Of a stretch of 64,000 nt of DNA, positions 51,384 to 60,727 are shown in pieces (positions within the stretch are counted from its first letter, which is position 1; every line of letters starts with the position of its first letter). The notes under the pieces were generated by a model. That model worked only from the letters and a program-made list of their open reading frames with translations. It was not told where the DNA came from and did no database searches. The DNA is from CAYOUV01 sp963790075. GTDB lineage: Bacteria > Chloroflexota > Anaerolineae > Anaerolineales > Villigracilaceae. The translations under genes were made by a program, and so were the position numbers. The stretch covers positions 868,001-932,000 of the forward strand of contig CAWBNG010000004.1 in assembly GCA_963790075.1 (NCBI GenBank). The letters run 5' to 3'.

Positions 51384-52509
51384 ACTTTAATACCATCCGG
51401 TTGTTTAAGGCTTTTACGGCAGATCGGATCTCATCGAATCTGACATCATTAAGGAATGCACACTTCCCGATCCCGTCTGGCATGGGCACGCGCTGCAGTC
51501 CGTTGCGGTGCTGGACGCGCTCTTCGAGGGACTGCCACAATAAACACGGGTCGAGCATCTCGATCTTCAAGACCATTCCCAGCCCGGCAATCAGGTCGAC
51601 GATCCGGTTGGTCTCCGTTTCGGATAAGAGATTCCGCGCCCGGGCAATCAACACCGAGAGGGCGATGTCCAGCAGGACCGCTTCTCCGTGAAGCAGATCT
51701 GCGTTGGAATGGGTCTCCAGTCCATAGCTGAAGGTGTGACCGAAATCCACCTTGCGCGATAGATCTTCCTCGAACAGGTTGGGCTGCAATTCGTCCAGCA
51801 TCCCGCTGATGGCGCGGTCAAGAATAGCGCCGCCCATCTCGTCCTGGAAGTGTGCGGCGATGCTTTCAGCCCCATGCTGTTCCAGCAGGCAGAACAGTTC
51901 GGCGTCCTTGATGACGGCCAGCTTGATGATTTCGCACACGCCGTTCAAAATATGACGCCTGGGCAGGGTTTGCAGGAAGGATTTATCCAGCAAGACCAGC
52001 AGCGGCGCTTCGAACGCTCCGATGCGGTTCTTGTGACCGTTGAAATTGATCCCGGACTTGATACCCAGCGCGGCATCGACATAACCCATCAGGGTGGTTG
52101 GGACCTTGATATGCGGCACGCTGCGGCGGTAACTGCTGGCCACGAAACCGACCACATCCGTCAGCACGCCGCCGCCGATGGCGATCAGCGGTTCATCCCG
52201 GCGGTTGATCGGGAAAGCATCCAGTTCGTGCAGGATGGAAAGGTGATTTTCGACCGACTTGTTTTCTTCCCCACCGGGGAAGGTGATGATCCTGGCCTCG
52301 ACACCGTGGTGCGCAAAATATTTCCGTATTTCAGCGGAATAATAGCGTTCTACATTGGCGTCCACCACCACGAACCTGCGAGCGTTTTTGACTCTTCCAA
52401 CCGATAGCAAAGCTTCGTTCTGCGGGTTGAACAGGTTGGGTGCGTTGACAATTTCGTATTCGATCCGGCGCTGGTAGGTAACCCGCCACCTGCAAGTCTG
52501 CCCCGTCAT
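51361..52509 (-). CDS. Sugar phosphate cyclase (2-epi-5-epi-valiolone synthase/DHQS superfamily)
   Basis: The 382-residue protein has the NAD-binding GGGVLTDVVGF (residues 112-122), and metal ligands Glu193 (in NGVCEIIKL), His258 (DFGHTFSYGLE) and His274 (LLHGEAV). Instead of the DHQS sequence with VGGKTGVN it has VDAALGIKSGINFNGHKNRIG (Lys151; His159, Lys160), the pattern of C7 cyclitol cyclases such as EEVS or DDGS, which use sedoheptulose 7-phosphate. It should close a ring from a heptulose phosphate; the exact product is unknown. Its start overlaps the luxS stop as ATGA. An additional, different DHQS would be needed for shikimate. Confidence 0.9.
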   Translation of the reverse strand: MTGQTCRWRVTYQRRIEYEIVNAPNLFNPQNEALLSVGRVKNARRFVVVDANVERYYSAEIRKYFAHHGVEARIITFPGGEENKSVENHLSILHELDAFPINRRDEPLIAIGGGVLTDVVGFVASSYRRSVPHIKVPTTLMGYVDAALGIKSGINFNGHKNRIGAFEAPLLVLLDKSFLQTLPRRHILNGVCEIIKLAVIKDAELFCLLEQHGAESIAAHFQDEMGGAILDRAISGMLDELQPNLFEEDLSRKVDFGHTFSYGLETHSNADLLHGEAVLLDIALSVLIARARNLLSETETNRIVDLIAGLGMVLKIEMLDPCLLWQSLEERVQHRNGLQRVPMPDGIGKCAFLNDVRFDEIRSAVKALNNRMVLKYDEIPEH

Positions 52510-52988
52510 ACCACTTGCAGCCAGTTGGATTGCGCTTCCAATAACTTGCGGGCGACGTTCTGGGCAAGTTCCAGATTATGGCTCTGGTAATTGCCGCATT
52601 GTTCGATGTTGGCGTATGGCACTTCACGGGCCGAGAGCATGTCGGTCAGGATGTTCTTGTAGACCTCGCAGATTTTGCGGGCGTTGCCTTCGTTCAGCAG
52701 CACCAGATAAAAACCGGTCTGGCAGCCCATGATGCCGATCGAAAGGAAGTTCTTCGGCAGGTAACGCTGGAAACCTTCCAGCAGGAAATGTTCCACTGAA
52801 TGCAGTTCGGTGCTGGACAAATACTGGCCCGCGTTCGGGCGATTGATACGCAGATCGACGCAGTAGACCACATCCCCGTTTGCGCCGGGAGTGGCCGAGC
52901 GCAGTTTGACGTGCGGCGCTTTCAGCCGGCGGTGGTCCAACTCGCCGACGGTGCTCATTTCCCAGCCCAGTTGTTCGAAATCGATCAT
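52506..52988 (-). CDS. luxS: S-ribosylhomocysteine lyase LuxS
   Basis: The 160-residue protein keeps all catalytic residues: HSVEH (His63, Glu66, His67), Cys89 in GCQTGFY and Cys131 in QCGNY, giving the metal site (His63, His67, Cys131) and catalytic Cys89/Glu66. DLRINRPN matches the conserved Arg region. It cleaves S-ribosylhomocysteine to homocysteine and DPD, the AI-2 precursor. CAGGAGTCATTC precedes the ATG, and the stop overlaps the cyclase start as ATGA. In this cluster it could recycle SAH made by the methyltransferase, once a nucleosidase has acted; no nucleosidase gene is seen here. Confidence 0.95.
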   Translation of the reverse strand: MIDFEQLGWEMSTVGELDHRRLKAPHVKLRSATPGANGDVVYCVDLRINRPNAGQYLSSTELHSVEHFLLEGFQRYLPKNFLSIGIMGCQTGFYLVLLNEGNARKICEVYKNILTDMLSAREVPYANIEQCGNYQSHNLELAQNVARKLLEAQSNWLQVV

Positions 52989-53015
52989 GAATGACTCCTG
53001 TGGTGGTTAAAAAGT

Positions 53016-54248
53016 TTACACATATTGCGCTAAATGTCGATAACTATCCTTTAGAGCTTTTTCCCAGGAGGTGACGTGGTGGTATAGCTCCACTGACCCG
53101 TAGCCGCTGAAACCGTTATCGGTCAGCGCTTTGAAGCTGGCGGCGAAATCGAGCGTGCCTTCGCCGGGGATCTCATGGAAGTGGACGACTCCCGTCAGCG
53201 TGTTGGCGACCATTTTATGTACCAGCGGCGGATTCTTGGCCCCGCGCAGGTAGGCGATAACGGGTTTTGTCCGTTCCAGCACATCATAGCTCAGGCCGGG
53301 GACAGAGATCAGGTAGGTGAAGATCTCGTCATCGAAGGGCGAAACGCCGGCATACAGGCTGGGGTAGTCCACATACGCCAGGGACTTTTCCACGTCCGCC
53401 TGGGCCAGCAGCGCGTCGAGACGGCTGGCCTGCTCACGGGTGGGTGATTCGTCGCAGAAATACAACGGATGGTCCCGGTCCACCAGCAGGTAGGCTGCGG
53501 TTTCAGGGAAGTAAACCAGCGTGCTGGCGAAATCCAGGTCAAAGCTCAGATTTTCGGCATCTTTGACGATCTTCAGGTTGTAGCCTTCGCGCGCGTCGGA
53601 GATGTGCAGATAGCGGGTGTAGGAGGCGGCCTGACCGAGCGCCTGCACGTAATTTTTCTCGGAGCAGTAAGCGTGACAGATGTCGATATGCAGTTGGAAG
53701 CGCGGGGAATCGATCTCGTTGACCAGCGCCAGGCCCTGTTCCATGGTCTCGATGAACATGCCCGGCTCCGGCTCGATCAGCAGGGTAATATCTTCATCGT
53801 CACGCAGTTCGGCCAGGCACTGGCGGATACTGTCCACCAGCAGTTCGCGCGGGTTGACGGAGGGGTTACTGACGTGCTCGTCGCGGATGAAACCGCTGCC
53901 AAAGGTGACCAGCGAGATGCCCAACTGACGCGCGACGTGGATGCCGCGCTTGACCAGATCGATGCGGCGCTTGCGGCCTGCCAGGTCTGGCGCCATCAAG
54001 GAGGGTTCGTGCGGACGCTGAGGCGTGAAAAAGTGCGAGGCGGTGGCCACACAGGCAGGTTTGATCCGGGCGGCATCGAGACGTTTCTTGACGGTCGCTA
54101 AATAGTCGTCGCTGATGTCGAAGGGGTTGAACTGGTCGCGATGGAAGGAAATTTCGATTCCGTCATAACCGGCTTGGTCCACCTGGTCGATTGCCTCCAG
54201 GAAATCCAGGTTGGTCAGGCCGAAGGTGCTGTAACTGAGTTGAATCAT
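53016..54248 (-). CDS. Sugar phosphate isomerase/epimerase-like TIM-barrel protein
   Basis: The ATG at 54248 has CGGAG upstream. The 410-residue protein is of the xylose isomerase-like TIM-barrel family (AP endonuclease family 2): QLSYSTFGLTNLDFLEAIDQ, GYDGIEISFHRDQ, DITLLIEPEPGMFIETMEQ, QLHIDICHAYC and YLHISDAREG, where acid residues would bind a divalent metal. A middle insertion and a second part (GVVHFHEIPGEGTLDFAASF, YGSVELYHH) make it longer than the usual 280 residues, and the late acidic/His segments look like a second copy of part of the site. It is the first gene of the cyclase cluster and may prepare or alter the ketose phosphate (inference). It does not resemble EboE closely. Confidence 0.88.
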   Translation of the reverse strand: MIQLSYSTFGLTNLDFLEAIDQVDQAGYDGIEISFHRDQFNPFDISDDYLATVKKRLDAARIKPACVATASHFFTPQRPHEPSLMAPDLAGRKRRIDLVKRGIHVARQLGISLVTFGSGFIRDEHVSNPSVNPRELLVDSIRQCLAELRDDEDITLLIEPEPGMFIETMEQGLALVNEIDSPRFQLHIDICHAYCSEKNYVQALGQAASYTRYLHISDAREGYNLKIVKDAENLSFDLDFASTLVYFPETAAYLLVDRDHPLYFCDESPTREQASRLDALLAQADVEKSLAYVDYPSLYAGVSPFDDEIFTYLISVPGLSYDVLERTKPVIAYLRGAKNPPLVHKMVANTLTGVVHFHEIPGEGTLDFAASFKALTDNGFSGYGSVELYHHVTSWEKALKDSYRHLAQYV

Positions 54249-54298
54249 GCCATAGCTCCGCTTTCGTCTTTGTGCGAAAAAAGACAATATGAATAGTC

Positions 54299-54327
54299 AT
54301 TCTATGTAGTTAAGAGAAGCCGGTCAA
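54299..54327 (-). promoter_or_regulatory. Promoter of the isomerase-luxS-cyclase-ubiG-ubiA cluster
   Basis: On the minus strand TTGACC (54327 to 54322) and TAGAAT (54304 to 54299) are separated by exactly 17 bases. Transcription would begin about 43 bases before the TIM-barrel ATG at 54248. The cluster therefore has its own promoter rather than reading from the upstream membrane protein gene. Confidence 0.7.
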
Positions 54328-54406
54328 GGGAATTTTCTTCATGGGATTTCCCTCCTGATGATACATCTGTCTGATTTCCCGGGCAGTCTATTTTATCGGT
54401 TCTTTC

Positions 54407-55033
54407 TCAAGCAAATAGCCTGGCCATGATGACCACTTCAAGCACTTCGTAGACCGCGGCCACCCCCAGGGTGAGGACCACCAAAATGTACAGCCGCGCG
54501 GTCAGCTTCAGGCCTTCCAGGTAGCCGCGCCAGTGGGTATCCACGCCGACGGTTTGCGGCCGGAAAAGAGCGCGCCCGTGGATGTAGACCGCCAGCAGTG
54601 CGAAGATGTAGCCCTGGCCCTCGAGCAACAGGGTCAGCGCGTGCGGGATCATCGCCAGGCGCAGGTCTGGGTGGGCCGGGGAGAGGATCAAGCCCCACAA
54701 CACGGCGCGTACCACGCCCATCAACAGTCCGCTAAAAGGAATGATCAGAGATGGCAGCGTGATTTCGACGAAGGTCCCGATCAGCAGGTTGACCAGGAAG
54801 GTGATCGGGATGGCACGCAGGATGGCGGCTTCGGCGTAGGCTTCGCTGACGAAGGATAGCGGGCCGGAGGTGAAGCTCTGGCCAATGCTTTTCAAGAGCA
54901 TGTCCTGCAAGGGCTGGTTGAAGGCGGCGTAGATCATGCATATGACCACCAGCCCGTAGTAAGCGGCGTTGATTGTGAGGTAGACGCGCCAGTTTTCGCG
55001 TACAAGACCCCAGGCGGATTTGACCAGTTTCAT
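54407..55033 (-). CDS. Hypothetical multi-pass membrane protein
   Basis: The ATG at 55033 is preceded by GAGAGAAAGGGG. The protein of about 208 residues has five or six hydrophobic segments (for example VYLTINAAYYGLVVICMIYAAF, LLMGVVRAVLWGLILS, LYILVVLTLGVAAVYEVLEVV). No catalytic motif is visible. The overall design (integral membrane, short loops, conserved PxL) is loosely reminiscent of SpoIIM/DUF95 proteins, but this is weak. A 158-base gap with the cluster promoter lies downstream. Confidence 0.8.
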   Translation of the reverse strand: MKLVKSAWGLVRENWRVYLTINAAYYGLVVICMIYAAFNQPLQDMLLKSIGQSFTSGPLSFVSEAYAEAAILRAIPITFLVNLLIGTFVEITLPSLIIPFSGLLMGVVRAVLWGLILSPAHPDLRLAMIPHALTLLLEGQGYIFALLAVYIHGRALFRPQTVGVDTHWRGYLEGLKLTARLYILVVLTLGVAAVYEVLEVVIMARLFA

Positions 55034-55069
55034 GGCAGTGCCCCTTTCTCTCAAGATGCCCTTGGATTA

Positions 55070-55105
55070 ATTATAAGCCAAGCCGCCAGTTCGAGCCGGC
55101 GGCTT
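55070..55105 (-). terminator. Probable terminator of the 3-hydroxybutyryl-CoA dehydrogenase gene
   Basis: AAGCCGCC (55080-55087) pairs with GGCGGCTT (55098-55105). On the minus strand it follows the dehydrogenase stop codon and is followed by GGCTTATAATT. The T tail is weak. Confidence 0.5.
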
Positions 55106-55133
55106 ATTACCCTTCATGAGTGTCTTTGAAACC

Positions 55134-55979
<846 letters not shown>

Positions 55980-55981
55980 GC

Positions 55982-57187
<1,206 letters not shown>

Positions 57188-57261
57188 TTGTTTTCCTCCA
57201 CGTGAATTCCCCAGGGATGATTTTCGGTTGACAAAGGTGAAATCCTTCACTCACAATTCTA

Positions 57262-57297
57262 TCAGAAATCAAACCCCTCTCCATTTGGAGAGGGGTT
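57262..57297 (-). terminator. Terminator of the DUF3048 lipoprotein gene
   Basis: The perfect stem AACCCCTCTCC (57272-57282) with GGAGAGGGGTT (57287-57297) has a four-base loop. On the minus strand it is followed by TTTGATTTCT, and it lies ten bases after the lipoprotein stop codon. Confidence 0.85.
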
Positions 57298-57307
57298 GGG
57301 GGTCAGG

Positions 57308-58975
57308 CTATTTGGCGCCGGCCGGAGCGTAAAAGCGCAGTTTCCAGATTCCCGGGGTCAACTCGCTAACGGTCGTTGCCGGTGTGACCAGATGCACCCA
57401 GCTCTGCCCGGGTTTGAGCGCGAAGGGATTCCCGTTTGCGTCCAGGAAGCGGATTGGGCGGCGCAGCCCGGTCGATTTTTCGTAATCGCCGCTGACGGTT
57501 GTCCAGGTGACATCGTACTTTTGCCCGTCGCGGAAGACGACCGCCTTGCCCTTTTCACCGCTGCCCAGCCGGATGTCGATGATGTAGGGATTGATGACGG
57601 TGTGCTCGGCATACAGCACGATCACGTTCGAGTAGGCCAGCTGCTGGCCGTTCAGGCGATCGAGCGCCGGCCGGAAATTACCCGAACCGTCGGCCAGGTC
57701 TTCGTAGCGCAGGTACTCTCCTGAGGCTGCGTCGTACTTCCATTGTGACTGGTTCAGGAAGCTGTAGTAAACCTGGATTTCATCCGCCGGAGCGCCCTGC
57801 GAAAGCGGCTGCTCGGAAAACAGGTTACCGCTGTAGTTGAAGTTGTCGCTCGGGCGCTTGTTTTCTTCGGCGATCTTTTCCAGACGGGTTACGTCCAGCA
57901 TGGCGCTGTTGATGTCCCCCCCGTCATTGCCGAAGACCATCGCGCAGCCGCGCAGTTGGGCGCGGATCTGCTCGGTGGCGCTGGCGTAAATTAGGCACGA
58001 ATTCTGGAAGGCGTCGCGGATGTAGACGTACGGCAGGCGCCCAGAACGCACCGGCCCGACGTCGGCCGCGCCTACTTGGTTGCCGGAGGCTTCGGCCAGC
58101 GAGGTACCGGCCGGTGCCAGGAAGCCAGCATCCCAGCTCTCGTCATCCTGTGCCACTGTGAAGGTAGCCGTGCGGCCAGTGGACGGATCGGCGTCGCTGT
58201 CCTTCTGGTCGTTGCCCGCGTTGGCGAGCGTAAATTTCAGGCCGTCTGGTGCGACGAATTCGAGCACATATCCCCCGCCCTGCGAGACGTTGAAGCCGTA
58301 GTATCCGTTCAGGTCTGTAGAAGTATCCGCGATCAGACTCCCCGTGGCCGCATCATACAAATTGACGCACACCCCACCGAGGCCGGGCTCGTCCGGGTCC
58401 TGCAGGCCGTCGCCATTTTTATCGAGCCAGACGCGGTTGCCGAGCAGGGTATCGGTCTGCTCGAACGGTTCACTACGCACGGCGCAGCTGCCCTGCAGTT
58501 CAGGCCCGCGCTGCGGAAAGTCGCCGTAGAAAGTGGCCAGGAAGCGCGTCATGCCTTCGGCGATGTACAGCTCGAAGACCCAGGGCGCGTACGACAGCCC
58601 GGCTTGCGGCCGAGCCGAGGGCGGGAAGTTGGTGATCGAGACCAACACCGCCGGAAGATCCAGCAGCGCTGGGTCGCTGACGGGCTGTCCGGTCAGCGGA
58701 TTGTAGCCGGCCGGGTAACTGTCGGGTCCGACCTGTTCTGGCTGTGGAGTCGGCTGCGCGGGCTGTTCGGTGGCGGGTGGATCCGGGGGCTGGTCCGCGG
58801 GTGCTTCGGTTTGGCTCTGGTCGGGCAGGTTTGGGATAGCGGCGCTCTGTTCGGTCGGCGGAGTGGGAGTCCATTCGCAGGCGGACAGCACCAGGGCCGT
58901 GACAATTAGCAGGGCAAACAATAAATACCAGGAGCGATACTGAGGGGATTTCATCCGATAAGTTTTCCTTTTCAT
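57308..58975 (-). CDS. DUF3048 (YerB-like) lipoprotein with nested SdrD B-like domain
   Basis: The 555-residue protein has a signal peptide with lipobox LSAC and a Pro/Thr/Glu-rich linker. YerB-like sequence (NPLTGQPV, RPQAGLSYAPWVFELYIAEGMTRFLATF) runs to about residue 160. It is interrupted by a SdrD B-like repeat domain (LGNRVWLDKNGDGLQDPDEPG, GYYGFNVSQG, about 180-290), and the DUF3048 sequence then resumes with ADVGPVRSGRLPYVYI. The domain is thus nested, not appended. The function of YerB proteins is unknown, but lipoprotein surface location fits. A start at 58954 is possible. Confidence 0.82.
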   Translation of the reverse strand: MKRKTYRMKSPQYRSWYLLFALLIVTALVLSACEWTPTPPTEQSAAIPNLPDQSQTEAPADQPPDPPATEQPAQPTPQPEQVGPDSYPAGYNPLTGQPVSDPALLDLPAVLVSITNFPPSARPQAGLSYAPWVFELYIAEGMTRFLATFYGDFPQRGPELQGSCAVRSEPFEQTDTLLGNRVWLDKNGDGLQDPDEPGLGGVCVNLYDAATGSLIADTSTDLNGYYGFNVSQGGGYVLEFVAPDGLKFTLANAGNDQKDSDADPSTGRTATFTVAQDDESWDAGFLAPAGTSLAEASGNQVGAADVGPVRSGRLPYVYIRDAFQNSCLIYASATEQIRAQLRGCAMVFGNDGGDINSAMLDVTRLEKIAEENKRPSDNFNYSGNLFSEQPLSQGAPADEIQVYYSFLNQSQWKYDAASGEYLRYEDLADGSGNFRPALDRLNGQQLAYSNVIVLYAEHTVINPYIIDIRLGSGEKGKAVVFRDGQKYDVTWTTVSGDYEKSTGLRRPIRFLDANGNPFALKPGQSWVHLVTPATTVSELTPGIWKLRFYAPAGAK

Positions 58976-58989
58976 TAGGACCCAGGCAT

Positions 58990-59481
58990 TCAGCCGCGGT
59001 CCTCGTTCCAGGCCGTACGGATACGGCGATAGGTTTCTTCTAAGGTTTCAGGCAGCACGCGCACTTCGCCCACGGTCGACATAAAGTTGGTATCTCCGGT
59101 CCAGCGCGGCACGATGTGGATGTGTACGTGGTCCGGGATGCCGGCTCCGGCGACTTCGCCGACGTTCGCGCCCAGATTGAAAGCCTGCGGGTCGTAGACT
59201 TTGCGCAATACACTCATACACCGGGTTGCCAGCTCCATCATTTCAGCCCGGATTTTCGGGTTGAGTTGCTCGAAGTCCGGCTTATGAGCGAACGGCACAA
59301 CCATCACATGGCCGCTGGTATACGGGTAGCGGTTGACGATCACAAAGGCTCGCTTGCCGCGGTAGATGATCAGATTCTCTTGATCGTCCTTTTGCTTGGG
59401 CAGGCTGCAAAAGATACAACCGTCTTCTTTTTCTTGATTTTCAATGTACGTCATGCGCCAGGGTGACCATAAAAGTTTCAT
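58990..59481 (-). CDS. HIT family hydrolase
   Basis: The 163-residue protein has the histidine triad HVHIHIVPRW (about residues 119-128) and the N-terminal zinc-like CIFC motif (CIFCSLP), as in the Ap4A phosphorylase/HIT group. It hydrolyses or transfers on nucleotide phosphoanhydrides such as diadenosine tetraphosphate. The start at 59481 is close to the first conserved MKLLWSPWRMTYI. It lies 15 bases upstream of the DUF3048 gene on the same strand and is likely cotranscribed with it. Confidence 0.93.
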   Translation of the reverse strand: MKLLWSPWRMTYIENQEKEDGCIFCSLPKQKDDQENLIIYRGKRAFVIVNRYPYTSGHVMVVPFAHKPDFEQLNPKIRAEMMELATRCMSVLRKVYDPQAFNLGANVGEVAGAGIPDHVHIHIVPRWTGDTNFMSTVGEVRVLPETLEETYRRIRTAWNEDRG

Positions 59482-59559
59482 GCTTTAACTATAAAGCATT
59501 TATTTGATTCTATCAGTGATGAAAAAGTTGCAAAATAGGAGTTTAGTCCGGTTTTACCC

Positions 59560-59601
59560 GAGAAAGAATAAGGGATGGCTTAATATACCCGGCCATCCCT
59601 T
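59560..59601 (-). terminator. Terminator of the tandem Ig-like lipoprotein gene
   Basis: AAGGGATGGC (59570-59579) pairs with GCCATCCCTT (59592-59601). On the minus strand it follows the stop codon at 59627 and is followed by ATTCTTTCT. Confidence 0.8.
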
Positions 59602-59626
59602 GACTTAACCGATTGGATCTGGATGC

Positions 59627-60646
59627 TTATTTCAAGATGATCTGGAACGTGAAGACCTGTCCGAAGAACTGGCCTGCGGAGGTGGCCATCTGCCAGGAAC
59701 TACTGATCGTGGCACCTTTCGTCCCGCTGGGGGCGACCATGTCCTTCAACGTGATGGCCGCGGTCGAACCGGCGCCGACTTTCTGGCGGATCTTGGTGGT
59801 GTCTGATCCGAGCAGGTCGCCGCCGACGAAGGTGATCTTGTAGTCACTGGCCCAGGCGCAGGTCCCGCTATTCTTGACGTTGAAGGTCGTATTGAACGTG
59901 TCACCTGAGCTGAATTCGGGACCGGCTGGATCGGTCACGATCGACAGCAGGGCGGCATTGTAGCAGCCGACCTCACCTGAAGCGGAGGTGGCGCTGGCGT
60001 TCGCTCCGGGCAGTGCGATGGAGATGGTGAAAACCGCACCGAAGAGCGTTCCGCTGTCGGTGGCCATCTGCCAGTTACTGGTCACCGTCCCAAAGCCGTT
60101 CGGGGCGACCATCGGCAGCGAGATTTCCGCTGCGTAGCCGGCGCCGACCTTCTGGCGGATCTTGGTGGTATCCGAGCCGAACAGGTCCCCGCCAATGAAA
60201 GTGATCTTGAAGTCGCCGTTCCAATCGCAGGTGCCGGTATTCACGATGCGCCAGGTTTTGGTGAACTTGTCGCCGGGCTTCATTGCCGTGCCAGGCGGGA
60301 TCGTCACATCGGTGACCAGCGCAGCGTTATAACAACCGTTGGCGGTGGCCGGGTCGACCGGGACCGGCGTGGGACCGGCAAAGGTTGGGGAGGGCAGCAA
60401 AGCTTCGAGGGTCGCCGGCGGACGCAGAGTGGGGCTTGGCGCAGGCGTGTCACTCGGGGTCGGCGTATCGGTCGGTAGCATTAAAGCCGTCTGGGTATAT
60501 TCCGCCGCAATGGTCTGGGCGGCTTGCGTAAAGAGCAGGGGAACGTCCTGCGTGGAAACCGGCGTATTCGATGGGCCGCAGGCGCTGGACCCAAGCATCA
60601 ATACGATTAAAATGCTAAAATACGGTAGCCAGGGTTTTGTACGCAT
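59627..60646 (-). CDS. Lipoprotein with tandem NBR1-type Ig-like domains
   Basis: The ATG at 60646 has AAGGAG seven bases upstream. The 339-residue protein has a type II signal peptide with lipobox SSAC (preceding GPSNTP), then a Thr/Pro-rich linker (LPTDTPTPSDTPAPSPTLRP). Two copies of an approximately 110-residue beta domain follow, each with GCYNAAL, TWRIVNTGTCDWN or TFNVKNSGTCAWA, KITFVGGDL, SDTTKIRQKVGAG and SxxWQMAT(D/S). These are the NBR1-type Ig-like domains, which bind partners at the cell surface; the copies are nearly identical in places. Function is unknown, probably a surface protein. Confidence 0.88.
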   Translation of the reverse strand: MRTKPWLPYFSILIVLMLGSSACGPSNTPVSTQDVPLLFTQAAQTIAAEYTQTALMLPTDTPTPSDTPAPSPTLRPPATLEALLPSPTFAGPTPVPVDPATANGCYNAALVTDVTIPPGTAMKPGDKFTKTWRIVNTGTCDWNGDFKITFIGGDLFGSDTTKIRQKVGAGYAAEISLPMVAPNGFGTVTSNWQMATDSGTLFGAVFTISIALPGANASATSASGEVGCYNAALLSIVTDPAGPEFSSGDTFNTTFNVKNSGTCAWASDYKITFVGGDLLGSDTTKIRQKVGAGSTAAITLKDMVAPSGTKGATISSSWQMATSAGQFFGQVFTFQIILK

Positions 60647-60727
60647 TCATACTCCTTGGTGGATTAGCCATTTTACTCTGATTACTGGCCCTGACACAGC
60701 TTCTTGCATAAAGATTTCTAAACCGAC

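Noticed and set aside
54310..54342. Leader peptide gene upstream of the cyclase cluster
   Set aside because: The -35 box overlaps it, so it would not be in the main transcript; kept only as a low-interest observation.
58076..58909. Long plus-strand frame opposite the DUF3048 lipoprotein
   Set aside because: It is a complement shadow of a gene with clear signal peptide and domains.
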